From Gemmatimonadota bacterium (GTDB lineage: Bacteria; Gemmatimonadota; Gemmatimonadetes; Gemmatimonadales; GWC2-71-9), in contig QHUL01000054.1 of NCBI GenBank assembly GCA_003222115.1, positions 1 through 64,000 of the forward strand: 64,000 bases of DNA. The letters are read 5' to 3'. A program made the translations under genes and the position numbers. The notes beneath the pieces were generated by a model. It worked only from the letters and a program-made list of their open reading frames with translations, was not told the DNA's origin and searched no databases. The first letter of the stretch is position 1, and every line of letters begins with the position of its first letter. Of this stretch, positions 17,711 to 27,178 are shown piece after piece.

Positions 17711-19438
17711 ATGCTCCTGCGCGAAGCTCTGGCACTGCTCCGTTCCCCTCGCTACTCCGACACTCACAGGCTGTGCCTGGTCTGTTCTTTCGAGCCGCTG
17801 CACTTCAAGACCTACCTCCAGGCCTTCCTGGTAGAGCGCTTCCCTGAGGCCGCGCCGCAGGTGACGAGCTGGGGCTACGATCAGCTGGAAGCCGGGTTGC
17901 AGGAGTCGTCTCGCGCCTTGCGAGTCCATCCGGCGCTGCTGTTTCTGAGCTGGGGGGACCTGCACCCGCATCTGAGTTGGCGGACGCGCGGCCCGCTGGC
18001 GATGCCTCCGCCGGGCGAGATACAGGAGCGCGCCGACCGGTTGCGAGAGCGTCTGATCGGGTGGCTCACGGCGCGCGGCGGAGCCGACTCCTACGTCGTC
18101 GTGCCTCCCCTCGCGTGGCTTCCCCTGAGTGATCACGTCGCTCCAGGCGCGCTGGGCGCGGGAGCGATGTGCGCAGCGGCGGCCCTTGAGGCCGTCGCGG
18201 CGGAGCTCGCCCGGCGGGGATGCCGCGTCCTCGACCTACCAGTGGCCGCCCTGAACATGCGGGACTGGCTCGGGGCCGGCTGTCCGCTGACCGTGGAGGA
18301 GAGCGAGCGAGCGGCGGGGCGGGCCGTCGAGCTGATCTATCCTCCGCGGGAGAGAAAGAAGGCTCTGGTCGTGGACCTCGATGGCACGCTCTGGCACGGG
18401 GTCATCGGCGAGGACGGGCCTGAGCGCATCCTGCACGGGCCCGAAGGGCTGGGGTTTCCCTTCCACGTGTTCCAGAAGTTCCTTCTCAAGCTCAAGGGAG
18501 AAGGCGCGTTCCTGGCATTCTGTACGAAGAACAACCCCGCCGACGTGCTTCCGGTCTTCGACAAGCTCGAGATGCCGCTCTCCCTCGCCGACTTCGCCGC
18601 CTACCGCTGCAACTGGGAGCCCAAGCCCGACAACCTGCGGGCGATCGCCGCGGAGCTGAACATCGGACTGGACTCAGTCGTGTGCGTCGATGACAATCCC
18701 GCGGAGCTGGCGCTGATCGCCAGCGTCCTGCCCGAAGTGTGCGCGCTGCCAACGCCGCGCGCCGGTCAAGGCTGGCTGCAGTTGTTCGAGGAGCTGCAGG
18801 GCTTGTTCGCCACCTGGCGCGTCAGTGAGGAAGATCGCACTCGCACGCAGAGCTCCGCTCATGCGAGGTTCCGCGCGGCGGCGGGCTCGGCCGCCGAGCT
18901 CGAGGCGGGATCCCTGAAGCACCTGCGAGGGTTCGATCTCGAGCTCACCGTGCGGCATGACGCCTTCGGCGATCCGCGGTCGCTCGAGCTCGTCAATAAG
19001 ACCAACCAGTTCAATCTCACCGGCGAGCGCTGGTCCGCGAGCGACTGGCTGCTCAAGCAGCAGGCGCCGGGGGCGTTTTGCCTGTCGGCGCGGCTGAGAG
19101 ATCGTTTCGGAGACTTCGGGACGATTGTCGTGTTGGTGGGGGTCGTCCGGCCGGATGGCTGCGCCGAGCTCCAGCAGATCGTGATGAGCTGTCGCGCGTT
19201 CGGTCGCGGCGTGGAGACCGTGGCGCTTGGGTGGTTGTGCCGGTGGGCGGATGTGGGATGTGTTTCCGGGCGCTTTGTCGACACCGGAAAGAACGCACCG
19301 GCCGCCAAGTTCTTGCGCGATCTCAAATGCGAATGGACCGGAGACGGACGGTGGCGGCTGACGCGGCCCGCCATCGAGGCGTCGGCCAAGGAGGTCCTCG
19401 ACGACACGGAGATGCGAGTGCGTTCGTCGCATGGATGA
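17711..19438 (+). CDS. FkbH-like HAD-IIIC phosphatase/glyceryltransferase
   Basis: 575 residues. An N-terminal SGNH-like region (1-200), then a HAD-IIIC domain: V-V-D-L-D-G-T-L-W-H-G near residue 220, C-T-K-N-N, and V-C-V-D-D-N-P. The C-terminal third has the GNAT-like part with F-N-L-T-G-E-R and C-R-A-F-G-R-G. FkbH proteins take a glyceryl unit from 1,3-bisphosphoglycerate, dephosphorylate it and load it on an acyl carrier protein. The ACP gene follows directly, overlapping by 8 bases. There is no polyketide synthase here, so the glyceryl-ACP probably serves a glycan or lipid modification. Confidence 0.88.
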   Translation: MLLREALALLRSPRYSDTHRLCLVCSFEPLHFKTYLQAFLVERFPEAAPQVTSWGYDQLEAGLQESSRALRVHPALLFLSWGDLHPHLSWRTRGPLAMPPPGEIQERADRLRERLIGWLTARGGADSYVVVPPLAWLPLSDHVAPGALGAGAMCAAAALEAVAAELARRGCRVLDLPVAALNMRDWLGAGCPLTVEESERAAGRAVELIYPPRERKKALVVDLDGTLWHGVIGEDGPERILHGPEGLGFPFHVFQKFLLKLKGEGAFLAFCTKNNPADVLPVFDKLEMPLSLADFAAYRCNWEPKPDNLRAIAAELNIGLDSVVCVDDNPAELALIASVLPEVCALPTPRAGQGWLQLFEELQGLFATWRVSEEDRTRTQSSAHARFRAAAGSAAELEAGSLKHLRGFDLELTVRHDAFGDPRSLELVNKTNQFNLTGERWSASDWLLKQQAPGAFCLSARLRDRFGDFGTIVVLVGVVRPDGCAELQQIVMSCRAFGRGVETVALGWLCRWADVGCVSGRFVDTGKNAPAAKFLRDLKCEWTGDGRWRLTRPAIEASAKEVLDDTEMRVRSSHG

Positions 19439-19679
19439 GAACGCCGTCCGGCTGGAGCGAATCTTCGAAGGGATTTTCTGGACCGATCCCGGCCCGGTCA
19501 CGAGGAAGACGCGGGAGAATACCGCCAGTTGGGACAGTCTCGCGCATCTGAACCTCGTCCTCTCCATCGAGCAGGAGTTCGGCATCGCGCTGGCGGACGA
19601 CGAAGTGATCGCCATGACGGCGTTCGGCGCCGCGCTCGAGATCGTGCGCACGAGATTACAGACGCGGAGTGAGGGCTGA
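19431..19679 (+). CDS. Acyl carrier protein paired with FkbH
   Basis: 82 residues, phosphopantetheine-binding fold. The attachment Ser is in W-D-S-L-A-H-L-N-L, followed by E-Q-E-F-G-I. The sequence is clearly different from the fatty-acid ACP at 44104-44355 (G-A-D-S-L), which marks it as a dedicated carrier. Probable cargo: the glyceryl group supplied by the FkbH-like protein. Three bases separate it from the methyltransferase. Confidence 0.88.
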   Translation: MDENAVRLERIFEGIFWTDPGPVTRKTRENTASWDSLAHLNLVLSIEQEFGIALADDEVIAMTAFGAALEIVRTRLQTRSEG

Positions 19680-19682
19680 CGG

Positions 19683-20615
19683 ATGAAGGCCATGCGATCG
19701 CTGCTGAAGCGCCTGTCCTTCGGTCTGTTCATGCTGGGGGACCGGGTGCGAGTGCACGTCCTTCCCAAGCACTACCATACGCCGATTCCCGACTACCGGT
19801 GGCTGCGACGGAACCGGAGCCTGTGGGCCGGCCGAGCGTCGGTGACGGGTGTGCACTGGGACCTGGACGAGCAACTGCGCTGGATCAGAGACCTGTGCTC
19901 ACCCTACTATCACGAGGTCCGCGGCCTGCATGTCTACCGGCAGCTGGCGGCGAGCGGCGTGGGCGCCGGCTACCGTCCCATTGAATCGCAAGTCCTGCAC
20001 TGCTTCATCCGAGCCATGCGCCCCGCCACGGTGATCGAGATCGGCAGCGGGGTGTCGACTGCCTGCATGCTCCACGCCGTTCGCCTCAACCAAGAGGAGG
20101 GGCGGCGGGGATCGCGGTTGATTTGCATCGAGCCATACCCCACCAAGGGCTTCGCCCGCCTGGAAGGCATCAGGCACGTCCGCGATCTCTGTCAGGCCGT
20201 CCCGATGAGCCTGTTTCGGGAGCTCGGGGCGGGCGATCTGCTCTTCGTCGATTCCAGTCACGCGGTCAAGACGGGCTCGGATACGCAACGCATCTATTTG
20301 GAAGTCATCCCGCAGCTGCCCCCGGGAGTCTTCATCCACATTCACGATATCACCCTTCCCTACCTCCACGATCCGGATGTGCTCTCGAACTACTGGGCCT
20401 GGCAGGAGACGGCGCTGCTGCTGGCGCTGCTGACTCACAATCCGCACCTGTCCGTGATGGCGTGTGAGTCCGCGCTGCACCACGACCGCACGGAGGCCCT
20501 CACTGCGATCCTGTCCGATTACCGACCGCGAGTCCTGGTGGATGGTCTGGGCGCGTCTCCAAACTCCATGGAGCGAAATCACTTCCCCAACAGCATCTGG
20601 CTCGAGACGCGGTGA
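19683..20615 (+). CDS. Class I SAM-dependent methyltransferase
   Basis: 310 residues. An N-terminal 110-residue region with basic and aromatic stretches precedes a Rossmann methyltransferase: V-I-E-I-G-S-G-V-S-T near residue 118, I-C-I-E-P-Y-P, D-L-L-F-V-D-S-S-H, and I-H-I-H-D-I. The D-S-S-H-A-V-K and H-I-H-D pattern is that of metal-assisted O-methyltransferases acting on sugars or small acids. By position it may methylate the glyceryl-ACP product or the target glycan. Substrate not readable. Confidence 0.78.
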   Translation: MKAMRSLLKRLSFGLFMLGDRVRVHVLPKHYHTPIPDYRWLRRNRSLWAGRASVTGVHWDLDEQLRWIRDLCSPYYHEVRGLHVYRQLAASGVGAGYRPIESQVLHCFIRAMRPATVIEIGSGVSTACMLHAVRLNQEEGRRGSRLICIEPYPTKGFARLEGIRHVRDLCQAVPMSLFRELGAGDLLFVDSSHAVKTGSDTQRIYLEVIPQLPPGVFIHIHDITLPYLHDPDVLSNYWAWQETALLLALLTHNPHLSVMACESALHHDRTEALTAILSDYRPRVLVDGLGASPNSMERNHFPNSIWLETR

Positions 20616-20625
20616 CTCGAGGCCT

Positions 20626-20635
20626 TATCTTATAC
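20626..20635 (+). promoter_or_regulatory. -10 region before the acyltransferase gene
   Basis: Two overlapping hexamers, TATCTT (20626-20631) and TTATAC (20630-20635). The second lies 5 bases before the ATG, the spacing expected of a leaderless message. Both fall in the 25-base gap after the methyltransferase. No ribosome site is visible. Confidence 0.35.
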
Positions 20636-20640
20636 GCGCC

Positions 20641-21696
20641 ATGACCGAGCCCCTGATCCCGAAGGACCGCATCCCGTGGCGCCACCTGGCCCTGTTCGGT
20701 TGGCTGCCGAGCCCGCTGAAAATCCTCGCCTATCGCCTGCTGCTCGGCTACCGCATCGGCCGCGGCGTGCGCTTCAGCTTCGGGGGCATCGTGGTCGGCA
20801 AGGTCGTGGAGATCGGAGACCACGTGGAGATCGGTTTCCTCGCCGTGGTGCAGGGCCGGCGGATCAAGATCGGCCGGTACTCGAGCGTCGGGGTCATGAG
20901 CTACGTGTCCTGCGAGACGATCGAGATCGGCGAGGACGCGAGGATTCGTGAGCAGGTCTACGTGGGCGGCCCGCAGCTCCCCGAGTCGCGCTTCGTGTTG
21001 GGGAGTCGCACGATCATCCTGCAGCTCGCGTTCATCAATCCGACGAAGCCCGTGATCATCGGCGACGACACCGGGATCGGCGGCCACTGTCTCATCTTCA
21101 CCCACGGGGTGTGGCTGAGCGCGTTGGACGGATATCCGGTGTCGTACGAGCCGGTGACGCTGGGCAAGAGCGTGTGGCTGCCCTGGCGGGTCTCCGTGAT
21201 GCCCGGCACCACGATCGGCGATGGCACGGTCATTGGAGCGAATTCGGTCGTGTCCGGCGCGATCCCGCCGAACTGCCTGGCGGTCGGGTTCCCGGCCCGC
21301 GTGATCCGGTCGGCACCGGAGTTTCCCCGCCGCCTGAGCGATAACGAGCGGGCCGCGTTGGTGGTGACGATCATGACGGAGTTCGATCGCTACGTGCAGC
21401 ACGGCGGGGTGGCCATCAGCGAGCGGGCGCCGTTCCGGCTGTACACGCGCCGCGGGAAGACGTGGCGCCTGCTGTGGCTGGGCACGACTTGGCCTCCGCC
21501 GGTGGCGCCCGAGCGGGGGGACACGGTGCTGAGCGAAGCCGCGCTTGCGGCGGAGGCGCTCGCCGGGTTGCGCGAGCGGGGCGTCCATTGGCTCGACCTC
21601 GGCGGGCGCACCAGGAGCCGGGAGGGCTCCCCGCTCACCGAGGAGCTGGCGCTGTATGTCGGGCGTTACGGGGTGCGGCTCACCCGGGACGCCTAG
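20641..21696 (+). CDS. Left-handed beta-helix acyltransferase with C-terminal extension
   Basis: 351 residues. Hexapeptide repeats of the I-G-D-x-V type run over residues 45-225 (V-E-I-G-D-H-V, I-K-I-G-R-Y-S, I-G-D-G-T-V-I-G-A-N), with the catalytic His in F-T-H-G-V-W. It belongs to the serine acetyltransferase/maltose acetyltransferase-like group that moves acyl groups onto sugars. About 120 residues follow the helix with no repeats, rich in charged residues; I do not recognise that part. As the last gene of the FkbH/ACP cassette it is the natural candidate to move the ACP-bound group onto a glycan. Confidence 0.82.
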   Translation: MTEPLIPKDRIPWRHLALFGWLPSPLKILAYRLLLGYRIGRGVRFSFGGIVVGKVVEIGDHVEIGFLAVVQGRRIKIGRYSSVGVMSYVSCETIEIGEDARIREQVYVGGPQLPESRFVLGSRTIILQLAFINPTKPVIIGDDTGIGGHCLIFTHGVWLSALDGYPVSYEPVTLGKSVWLPWRVSVMPGTTIGDGTVIGANSVVSGAIPPNCLAVGFPARVIRSAPEFPRRLSDNERAALVVTIMTEFDRYVQHGGVAISERAPFRLYTRRGKTWRLLWLGTTWPPPVAPERGDTVLSEAALAAEALAGLRERGVHWLDLGGRTRSREGSPLTEELALYVGRYGVRLTRDA

Positions 21697-22652
21697 TCCG
21701 CCTCGCGCTGCCGCCGCAGGCGGTCCACCTCCCGTTGCAAGGTTCGCATCTCCTCCCGCATCCCGGCGACGAGCTCCCCCACGAAGCCGAACCCAAACAA
21801 CGAAACGCCCGAGATCACGAGGACCATGATGAGGTCGAGCAGCGGGCGGAATCCGACCCCGTACAGGTAGCGTTCGACCAGCGCTGCGATCCCGACCACG
21901 AACCCGGCCAGGAAGAGCAGCGCTCCCGACACGCCGAAGAACAGCAGGGGTTTGCGGCCGAAGCGTAGCTGGAACCACACCGAGAGCAGGTCGAGCACCC
22001 CGACGGGGATCCGGCCGAACCCGAACTTGGACTTTCCGGCCCGCCGCGGATGCAGCGGCACGGGGCGCTCGGCGAGCCGGAAGCCCTGGGCCGCCGCGAT
22101 CACGATCATGAAGCGGTGCCAGTCGGGCCGTGTCGGCACGGCCTCCATCACCTCGCGACGGTAGGCCTTCACGGAGTTCAGGTCCGTCACGCTCACGCCG
22201 AACAGCCGGCGACACAGGCCGTTGTATACCCACGACACGAAGCGCTTCTCGTAACGACCCTGCTTCGCTCCCGTAACGACGTCGGCCTGCCCCGCGAGGA
22301 CGGGGGCGACGAGGGTGGGGATGTCGGCTGGCAGGTACTGGAGATCGGCGGGGTAGAAGACGAGCACCCTGCCCCGCGCCGCGTCCGCCGCGGAGCGGAG
22401 CGCGTCGGCGATGCCGCGCTGCACGCGGTGGGTGACGACTCGGAGGAACGCGTGTTTGCGGGCGAGCTCGTCGAGCACCGCGGCCGTGTTGTCCTCGCTG
22501 CCGTCGTTCACCACGACGAGCTCGCAGGCGTACGACAGCGGCAGGAACGCCTCGCGCGCGAGCCGCACGAATTCTGGCAGGTTCTCCGCCTCGTCCTTGG
22601 CGGGGACGAGGACGCTCACTTCCGGCTGTGCGGCGGGGGTGGCGAGGCTCAC
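21693..22652 (-). CDS. Family 2 glycosyltransferase with C-terminal membrane pair
   Basis: 319 residues. GT-A domain (residues 8-225): V-L-V-P-A-K-D-E-A-E-N, V-V-N-D-G-S-E-D-N-T, and Y-P-A-D-L-Q-Y in place of the usual D-x-D. Two membrane helices follow near 236-258 and 270-295, then a basic coiled-coil tail. This is the ArnC/GtrB-like layout: transfer of a sugar to undecaprenyl phosphate at the inner membrane. Overlaps rpoN by 4 bases at the distal end of the Kdo/Lpt operon, so an LPS-modifying role is reasonable. Confidence 0.85.
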   Translation of the reverse strand: MSLATPAAQPEVSVLVPAKDEAENLPEFVRLAREAFLPLSYACELVVVNDGSEDNTAAVLDELARKHAFLRVVTHRVQRGIADALRSAADAARGRVLVFYPADLQYLPADIPTLVAPVLAGQADVVTGAKQGRYEKRFVSWVYNGLCRRLFGVSVTDLNSVKAYRREVMEAVPTRPDWHRFMIVIAAAQGFRLAERPVPLHPRRAGKSKFGFGRIPVGVLDLLSVWFQLRFGRKPLLFFGVSGALLFLAGFVVGIAALVERYLYGVGFRPLLDLIMVLVISGVSLFGFGFVGELVAGMREEMRTLQREVDRLRRQREAD

Positions 22653-24109
22653 AGGCGCTTCCGCATCCGCGCCGGCAAGATGCCGAGCTGGTCGCGGTAC
22701 TTGGCCACAGTGCGGCGCGCGATCTTCACCCCGCGCTGCCCGAACAGCTCCACGATCTGCTGGTCGGTGAGCGGGTTCTTCGGGTCTTCGTCATCCACCA
22801 TCTTCTTGATCTGCGCCTTGATGGCGCGGGCGCTGGCGTCTTCGCCGGTGGTGGTGGCGAGTCCGCTCGAGAAGAAGAACTTCAGCGGGAGCAGGCCCCG
22901 GGGGGTCTGCACGTACTTCTCGTTGGTCACGCGGCTCACCGTGCTCTCGTGCATGTTGATGACGTCCGCGACCTCGCGCAGGGTGAGGGGCTTCAGGTAC
23001 TCGACTCCCTTCTCGAAGAACTCCCGCTGCCGGTCGACGATGAAGTTCATCACCTTGAGCATCGTCTGGCGGCGCTGCTCGATCGCCTGGATGATCCAGT
23101 GAGCGCTGTTCAGCCGCTGGTTGATGAATTCCTTGTTCTCGCCCTGGAACTGCTTCTTGTCGCGCGCGATATCCTGGTAGATGCGCGAGATGCGGAGCCG
23201 CGGCAGCCCCGAGTCGTTGAGGAACACCTTGTACTCGCTGTCGATCTTTTGGACCACGAGGTCGGGGATGATGTACGCGTCGTTCGCAGCGGAATGCTGG
23301 AGCCCCGGCTTGGGGTCGAGCTTGGCGAGGTCGTCGGCCACCTTCTGGACCTCGGCCGGGTCGAGTCCGAAACGCTTGCCGAGGTCGCTCCAGCGGTGCG
23401 CCTTGAGGTCGTCGAATGCTTCCTGCACCAGCCGGTAGGCCAGCGTGTCGGTCTTCTTCTGGTCCTCGAGCTGGAGCAGCAAGCACTCGCGCAGGTCGCG
23501 GGCGCCCACCCCCGGCGGGTCCAGCTTCTGGATGATCCGCAGCATCTCCTCGGCCTCTGCGATGGTATAGAGCGGCGGCTGTACCTCCTGCTCCGACTCG
23601 ACGGCGTGCTCCTCCAGCAACTGGTTCGCGCCGCGCGCGATCTCCTCGAGGCTCGCCCCCAGGTAGCCGTCCTCGGCGATGTTGCCGATGAACTCTTCCG
23701 CGAGGAGCTGCTGGCGCGGCGTGAGGTCGAGCAGCCGCACCTGCTCGCGCAGGTGGTCGGCCAGCTCCTTGGTCTCGACCGGGACCGGCTCGACGTACTC
23801 GCGTGCCTCGCTCAGGTCGCGCGGCGGCGCGCCGTCCGAGCCGTTGTCGAGCAGGAGCTTCTCCCAGTCGGGCTCGTCGTCGCCCGTCTTCTCCTTCTCC
23901 TCGGGCGTGTCCCCGTCCTCCGAGAGCTGCACCTCGCGCTCCTCGTCGGGCTCCTCCAGCTCGAGGAACGGGTTGCCCAGGAGCTCCTGCTTGAGATGCT
24001 GCTGCAGGTCGAGCAGCGGCATGTACAGGAGGTCCATCGCCTGGTAGAGGCGGGGATTGATGCGCAGCTGCTGCTGCAGGCTCGCGTGCTGGTGCAGCCC
24101 GGTCTTCAT
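22649..24109 (-). CDS. rpoN: RNA polymerase sigma-54 factor
   Basis: 486 residues. Region I is Gln/Leu-rich (L-Q-Q-Q-L-R-I-N); an acidic region II spans residues 45-95. The core-binding domain has [11 protein letters not shown]; the helix-turn-helix is [18 protein letters not shown]; the RpoN box is A-R-R-T-V-A-K-Y-R near the C-terminus. It directs polymerase to -24/-12 promoters with enhancer-binding ATPases. It directly follows lptB (4-base overlap), the same order as in many Proteobacteria. Confidence 0.97.
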   Translation of the reverse strand: MKTGLHQHASLQQQLRINPRLYQAMDLLYMPLLDLQQHLKQELLGNPFLELEEPDEEREVQLSEDGDTPEEKEKTGDDEPDWEKLLLDNGSDGAPPRDLSEAREYVEPVPVETKELADHLREQVRLLDLTPRQQLLAEEFIGNIAEDGYLGASLEEIARGANQLLEEHAVESEQEVQPPLYTIAEAEEMLRIIQKLDPPGVGARDLRECLLLQLEDQKKTDTLAYRLVQEAFDDLKAHRWSDLGKRFGLDPAEVQKVADDLAKLDPKPGLQHSAANDAYIIPDLVVQKIDSEYKVFLNDSGLPRLRISRIYQDIARDKKQFQGENKEFINQRLNSAHWIIQAIEQRRQTMLKVMNFIVDRQREFFEKGVEYLKPLTLREVADVINMHESTVSRVTNEKYVQTPRGLLPLKFFFSSGLATTTGEDASARAIKAQIKKMVDDEDPKNPLTDQQIVELFGQRGVKIARRTVAKYRDQLGILPARMRKRL

Positions 24110-25326
24110 GCGGCCTGCGTGAGGCGCGTCCGCAGGCGCGCCGTCAGGGTGGGACCGAGATAGAGGTGTGCGACGCGGTCGTCGAACACGAGCTCCCGCA
24201 CGCTGCCCGAGACCTGCACCTTCCCCTCGAACATGATGTACGCGCGGTCGACGATGTCGAGCGTCTGCTCCACGTTGTGGTCGGTGATCAGCACGCCGAT
24301 CCCGCGGTGTCGCAGCCCCGCCACGATCGTCTGGATGTCGTGCACGGCGATGGGATCCACGCCGGCAAACGGCTCGTCCAGCAGCATGAACTTGGGCTCG
24401 GTCACGAGCGCGCGGGTGATCTCGAGGCGTCGGCGCTCGCCGCCCGACAGCTGATAGGCCCGTTGGCGGCGCAGGTGCTTGATCCCGAGCTCGTCGAGCA
24501 GCTGCTCGAGCCGTGCGGCCCGTTCCGCCTCGGCCAGCGGCAGGGTCTCCAGGATGGCCAGGAGGTTCTCCTCCACCGTCAACTTGCGGAACACCGACGG
24601 CTCCTGAGCGAGGTAGCCGATCCCCATCCGCGCCCGGCGGTACATGGGGTCGTCGGTGAGGTCCCGGCCGTCCAGCGCGATGCGGCCGCCGTCGGGGCGC
24701 ACGAGCCCCGTCATCATGTAGAAGGTCGTGGTCTTCCCCGCCCCGTTGGGCCCGAGCAGGCCCACGATCTCGCCCTGCTGTAACCGCACGCTTACGTCGT
24801 TTACCACCCGCCGGCTCTTGTAGACCTTCACCAGGTTGAACGTCTCGAGCAGGCTCGCCCCGGTGATCTGGGGACTCTCTCCCCCCGTCTCGGCCCGCAT
24901 CACCGCCCGCTCGGCCGCTTCCAGGAGCTGCGCCGCCGCGGGCTCCCGGTCGCCGGGGATCTCGCGCCACGCCTCCGGGGTGAACGCCACCGGCGCGTCG
25001 CTCCACAGGACGCCCGCCGGCACCGCCAGGATCTTCAGGACGGCGAGTCGCGGCAACACCGAGGTCTGGAGGTGGGTGCGGGCATCGTCCACCGAGAGAC
25101 TGCCGGCCTCGGGGAGGCTCGATCCCTTGGCGTAGGCCCGCAACTTCAGAAACTCGTCGCGATAGGCGATGGCGAGCTCGCCGAAGGTGGCCCCGCCGCG
25201 CTCGTCGGCGATGCGCACCAGAGCCGCCGCGGCGAGGGCGAGCGACGGGTCGCGCGCCCCGAAGAGCTCGGTGAGGCGCGGCGCGGCGGGCCCGGGAGAT
25301 GGGGGTGTGGCGGGGTGGTCGCTCAT
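24106..25326 (-). CDS. lptB: LPS export ABC ATPase LptB with an unusual N-terminal extension
   Basis: 406 residues; LptB is normally about 240. Residues 158-400 are a canonical LptB: Walker [10 protein letters not shown] near 192, Q-loop Y-L-A-Q-E-P-S, signature L-S-G-G-E-R-R-R, Walker B F-M-L-L-D-E-P, and H-loop T-D-H-N-V. Together with LptFG it powers LPS extraction from the inner membrane; LptFG is not in this window. The first 157 residues form an extra, mostly helical domain I cannot name. The long form is favoured because its ATG overlaps the upstream stop (ATGA); Met143 lacks a good ribosome site. Confidence 0.93.
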   Translation of the reverse strand: MSDHPATPPSPGPAAPRLTELFGARDPSLALAAAALVRIADERGGATFGELAIAYRDEFLKLRAYAKGSSLPEAGSLSVDDARTHLQTSVLPRLAVLKILAVPAGVLWSDAPVAFTPEAWREIPGDREPAAAQLLEAAERAVMRAETGGESPQITGASLLETFNLVKVYKSRRVVNDVSVRLQQGEIVGLLGPNGAGKTTTFYMMTGLVRPDGGRIALDGRDLTDDPMYRRARMGIGYLAQEPSVFRKLTVEENLLAILETLPLAEAERAARLEQLLDELGIKHLRRQRAYQLSGGERRRLEITRALVTEPKFMLLDEPFAGVDPIAVHDIQTIVAGLRHRGIGVLITDHNVEQTLDIVDRAYIMFEGKVQVSGSVRELVFDDRVAHLYLGPTLTARLRTRLTQAA

Positions 25327-26633
25327 CGGGCGCTGGGGCGCTTCGCCGTCGTGTCCTTGGCGGGTGGAGGCGGCGCCGGCTCGAGGTGTAGCCCATCGGC
25401 CCGGCCGCTCACGACGATCCGTTCGATCTGGTCGCCCCGCAGGGCGATGTTGATGACCTGACCGCGCGAGTAGTCCATGGAGGGGCCGCGCGTCGAATCG
25501 CGCTCGTTGTAGAGATGGCTGAAGGAGCGGGCCGAGCCGTGCGCCTGGAGATGGCGCAGCTTCGTCTTCGCCGGGCCCGCCGAGTCGGTCACCTGGGCCC
25601 AGCGCGCTACGATCGTGTCCCCCGCGATCCAGTTCACATCCGCCTTTGCCGTCGAGTCCTTCTTCGAGGTGGCAAGCGCCTTCCTGTACGCTCGCGCCTC
25701 GGTCAGGACTTCGTTAGGGAGGTCGAGTGCGAGCGAGTCTGCCAAGATGGTGTACAGGGTCGAAACGGCGTGCGGGCGCGTCGAATCCCCCCAGGCGAAG
25801 ACCTGTTGCAGCTTGCGCTGCTCGATCGCGAGATGGATCGTGTCCGCCGTGAGGCGCCAGTCGGCCCCTGTGGCCGCCCCGTGGCCCAGGGCCTTCACCT
25901 TGCGGACCTCGCGCAGCGCCAGCTCCATCTCGATCCGCGTGCCGACGAGGGTGTAGGGGCGCGCGCCCTTCCCCGCGACCCGCGGCCTGCCGATGAGGAG
26001 CGCCTGGCCCCCGGTCTCGTCCAGCTGCATCGAATCGCCTTGTGCCGCGATGTCGCTGCGGTCGATCGTGACCCGGCCGCCCCCCCACATCCGGTCGTTC
26101 CCCTTGAAGCGCACCCGGTCAGCGACGATGACGTACGGCTCGCCGCTGTCGGGGTTCGAGCGGTACTCGATCGTGGGCCGGGAGGACGCGTACAGTTCCA
26201 GCGTGTCGCGAACTCCCCGCGCCGCGCGGTAATAGGTCATGTTCGGTCCCCGGAGCACGGACCCCGTCTTGCGGTTCACGGCCACGACGTTCACCTGAGC
26301 ATCGAGGCGCTCCAGCCTCAGGAAGTACGATGCGCGCTGGGCGTCGAGCGTGATCGCCGTGTCGCGGATGTGCACCGGGCTCTTCTGCCCGATCATGTCG
26401 AACCGCCCGATCCCTGCGAACCACGCCACGCTGTCGGACGACAGCGAGCTCCCCGTCCCCTGGCAGTGGGCGAAGACGCCACCGCCCGCGAACACGTTGG
26501 TCTCCCGCTTGCGCACTTCGACCTGTTGGGCCTTGCCGCGCACCGAGTCGATCACCACCGTGCAGGGCCGGCCGCGGGCGGTGTCGGCGGCCGGCTGCTG
26601 GACGAGGGCGAGGAGGAGCACCGCGGCGATCAT
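25323..26633 (-). CDS. OstA/LptA-like periplasmic LPS transport protein
   Basis: 436 residues. A short signal peptide ([10 protein letters not shown]) is followed by repeated beta strands typical of the OstA/jelly-roll fold: Y-L-R-L-E-R-type and A-D-x-V-x-F motifs, and many S/T-x-x-A-D-S-x-x strands. E. coli LptA is 185 residues; this protein is more than twice that, so it may form a longer part of the periplasmic bridge by itself. Ends in a Pro/Lys-rich tail. Location between lptC and lptB supports the call. Confidence 0.82.
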   Translation of the reverse strand: MIAAVLLLALVQQPAADTARGRPCTVVIDSVRGKAQQVEVRKRETNVFAGGGVFAHCQGTGSSLSSDSVAWFAGIGRFDMIGQKSPVHIRDTAITLDAQRASYFLRLERLDAQVNVVAVNRKTGSVLRGPNMTYYRAARGVRDTLELYASSRPTIEYRSNPDSGEPYVIVADRVRFKGNDRMWGGGRVTIDRSDIAAQGDSMQLDETGGQALLIGRPRVAGKGARPYTLVGTRIEMELALREVRKVKALGHGAATGADWRLTADTIHLAIEQRKLQQVFAWGDSTRPHAVSTLYTILADSLALDLPNEVLTEARAYRKALATSKKDSTAKADVNWIAGDTIVARWAQVTDSAGPAKTKLRHLQAHGSARSFSHLYNERDSTRGPSMDYSRGQVINIALRGDQIERIVVSGRADGLHLEPAPPPPAKDTTAKRPSAR

Positions 26634-27178
26634 TGGTTCGGGAGCGTGAACTTCCCGCCCGTGCCCTTGGGCCGGATCGCCGTCACGACCTTGAAGTCGG
26701 GATCCGACGTGAATCCCTCCCCCTCGACGTGGCGGTTCGGCTCATCGAACACGAACGGCTTGTCTGAGGTGACCTCGTTCTTGGCCTGGAAGTAGCGGAG
26801 CACCTCTGTGCGGAGCGTGGCCCCGTCGGTTCGCACCACCAGGACGTTCCCCCGCGCCTCCATGTTGCCCGTGCGCCAGCGGTACGTGCCCTCCTTCGCC
26901 GTGAGCGTGGAGGTCTCGGCGCCGCGCGGGTCGTAGAACGTGATGTGCACGTTGCGCAGCTCGGCGCTCTGCGTGGGCGAGAAGAAGAACGCGGTGTCCG
27001 CGCGCACGCGCGCCCGCTGCACCCCGTGCTCGGTGACGTAGTGCGACATCGCGATCAGCACCTGATCGGCCGAGTCGGTGGCAGCGATAGTAGCTGTAGG
27101 CTTGATACCTTCGCCGCAGCCCCCCAACACAACGCCCAGTACTACGTCGAGGAGAAACGTCAAGGAGAGGCGTGTCAT
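26630..27178 (-). CDS. lptC: LptC-like LPS assembly lipoprotein
   Basis: 182 residues. The N-terminal hydrophobic segment ends in V-L-G-G-C, a lipobox, so it is predicted to be anchored by a lipid rather than by a transmembrane helix as in E. coli LptC. The rest is the LptC beta-jellyroll: R-A-R-V-R-A-D-T-A-F, L-R-N-V-H-I-T-F-Y-D, L-T-A-K-E-G-T-Y and G-N-V-L-V-V. LptC receives LPS from LptBFG and passes it to LptA. Overlaps both neighbours by 4 bases. Confidence 0.85.
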   Translation of the reverse strand: MTRLSLTFLLDVVLGVVLGGCGEGIKPTATIAATDSADQVLIAMSHYVTEHGVQRARVRADTAFFFSPTQSAELRNVHITFYDPRGAETSTLTAKEGTYRWRTGNMEARGNVLVVRTDGATLRTEVLRYFQAKNEVTSDKPFVFDEPNRHVEGEGFTSDPDFKVVTAIRPKGTGGKFTLPNQ

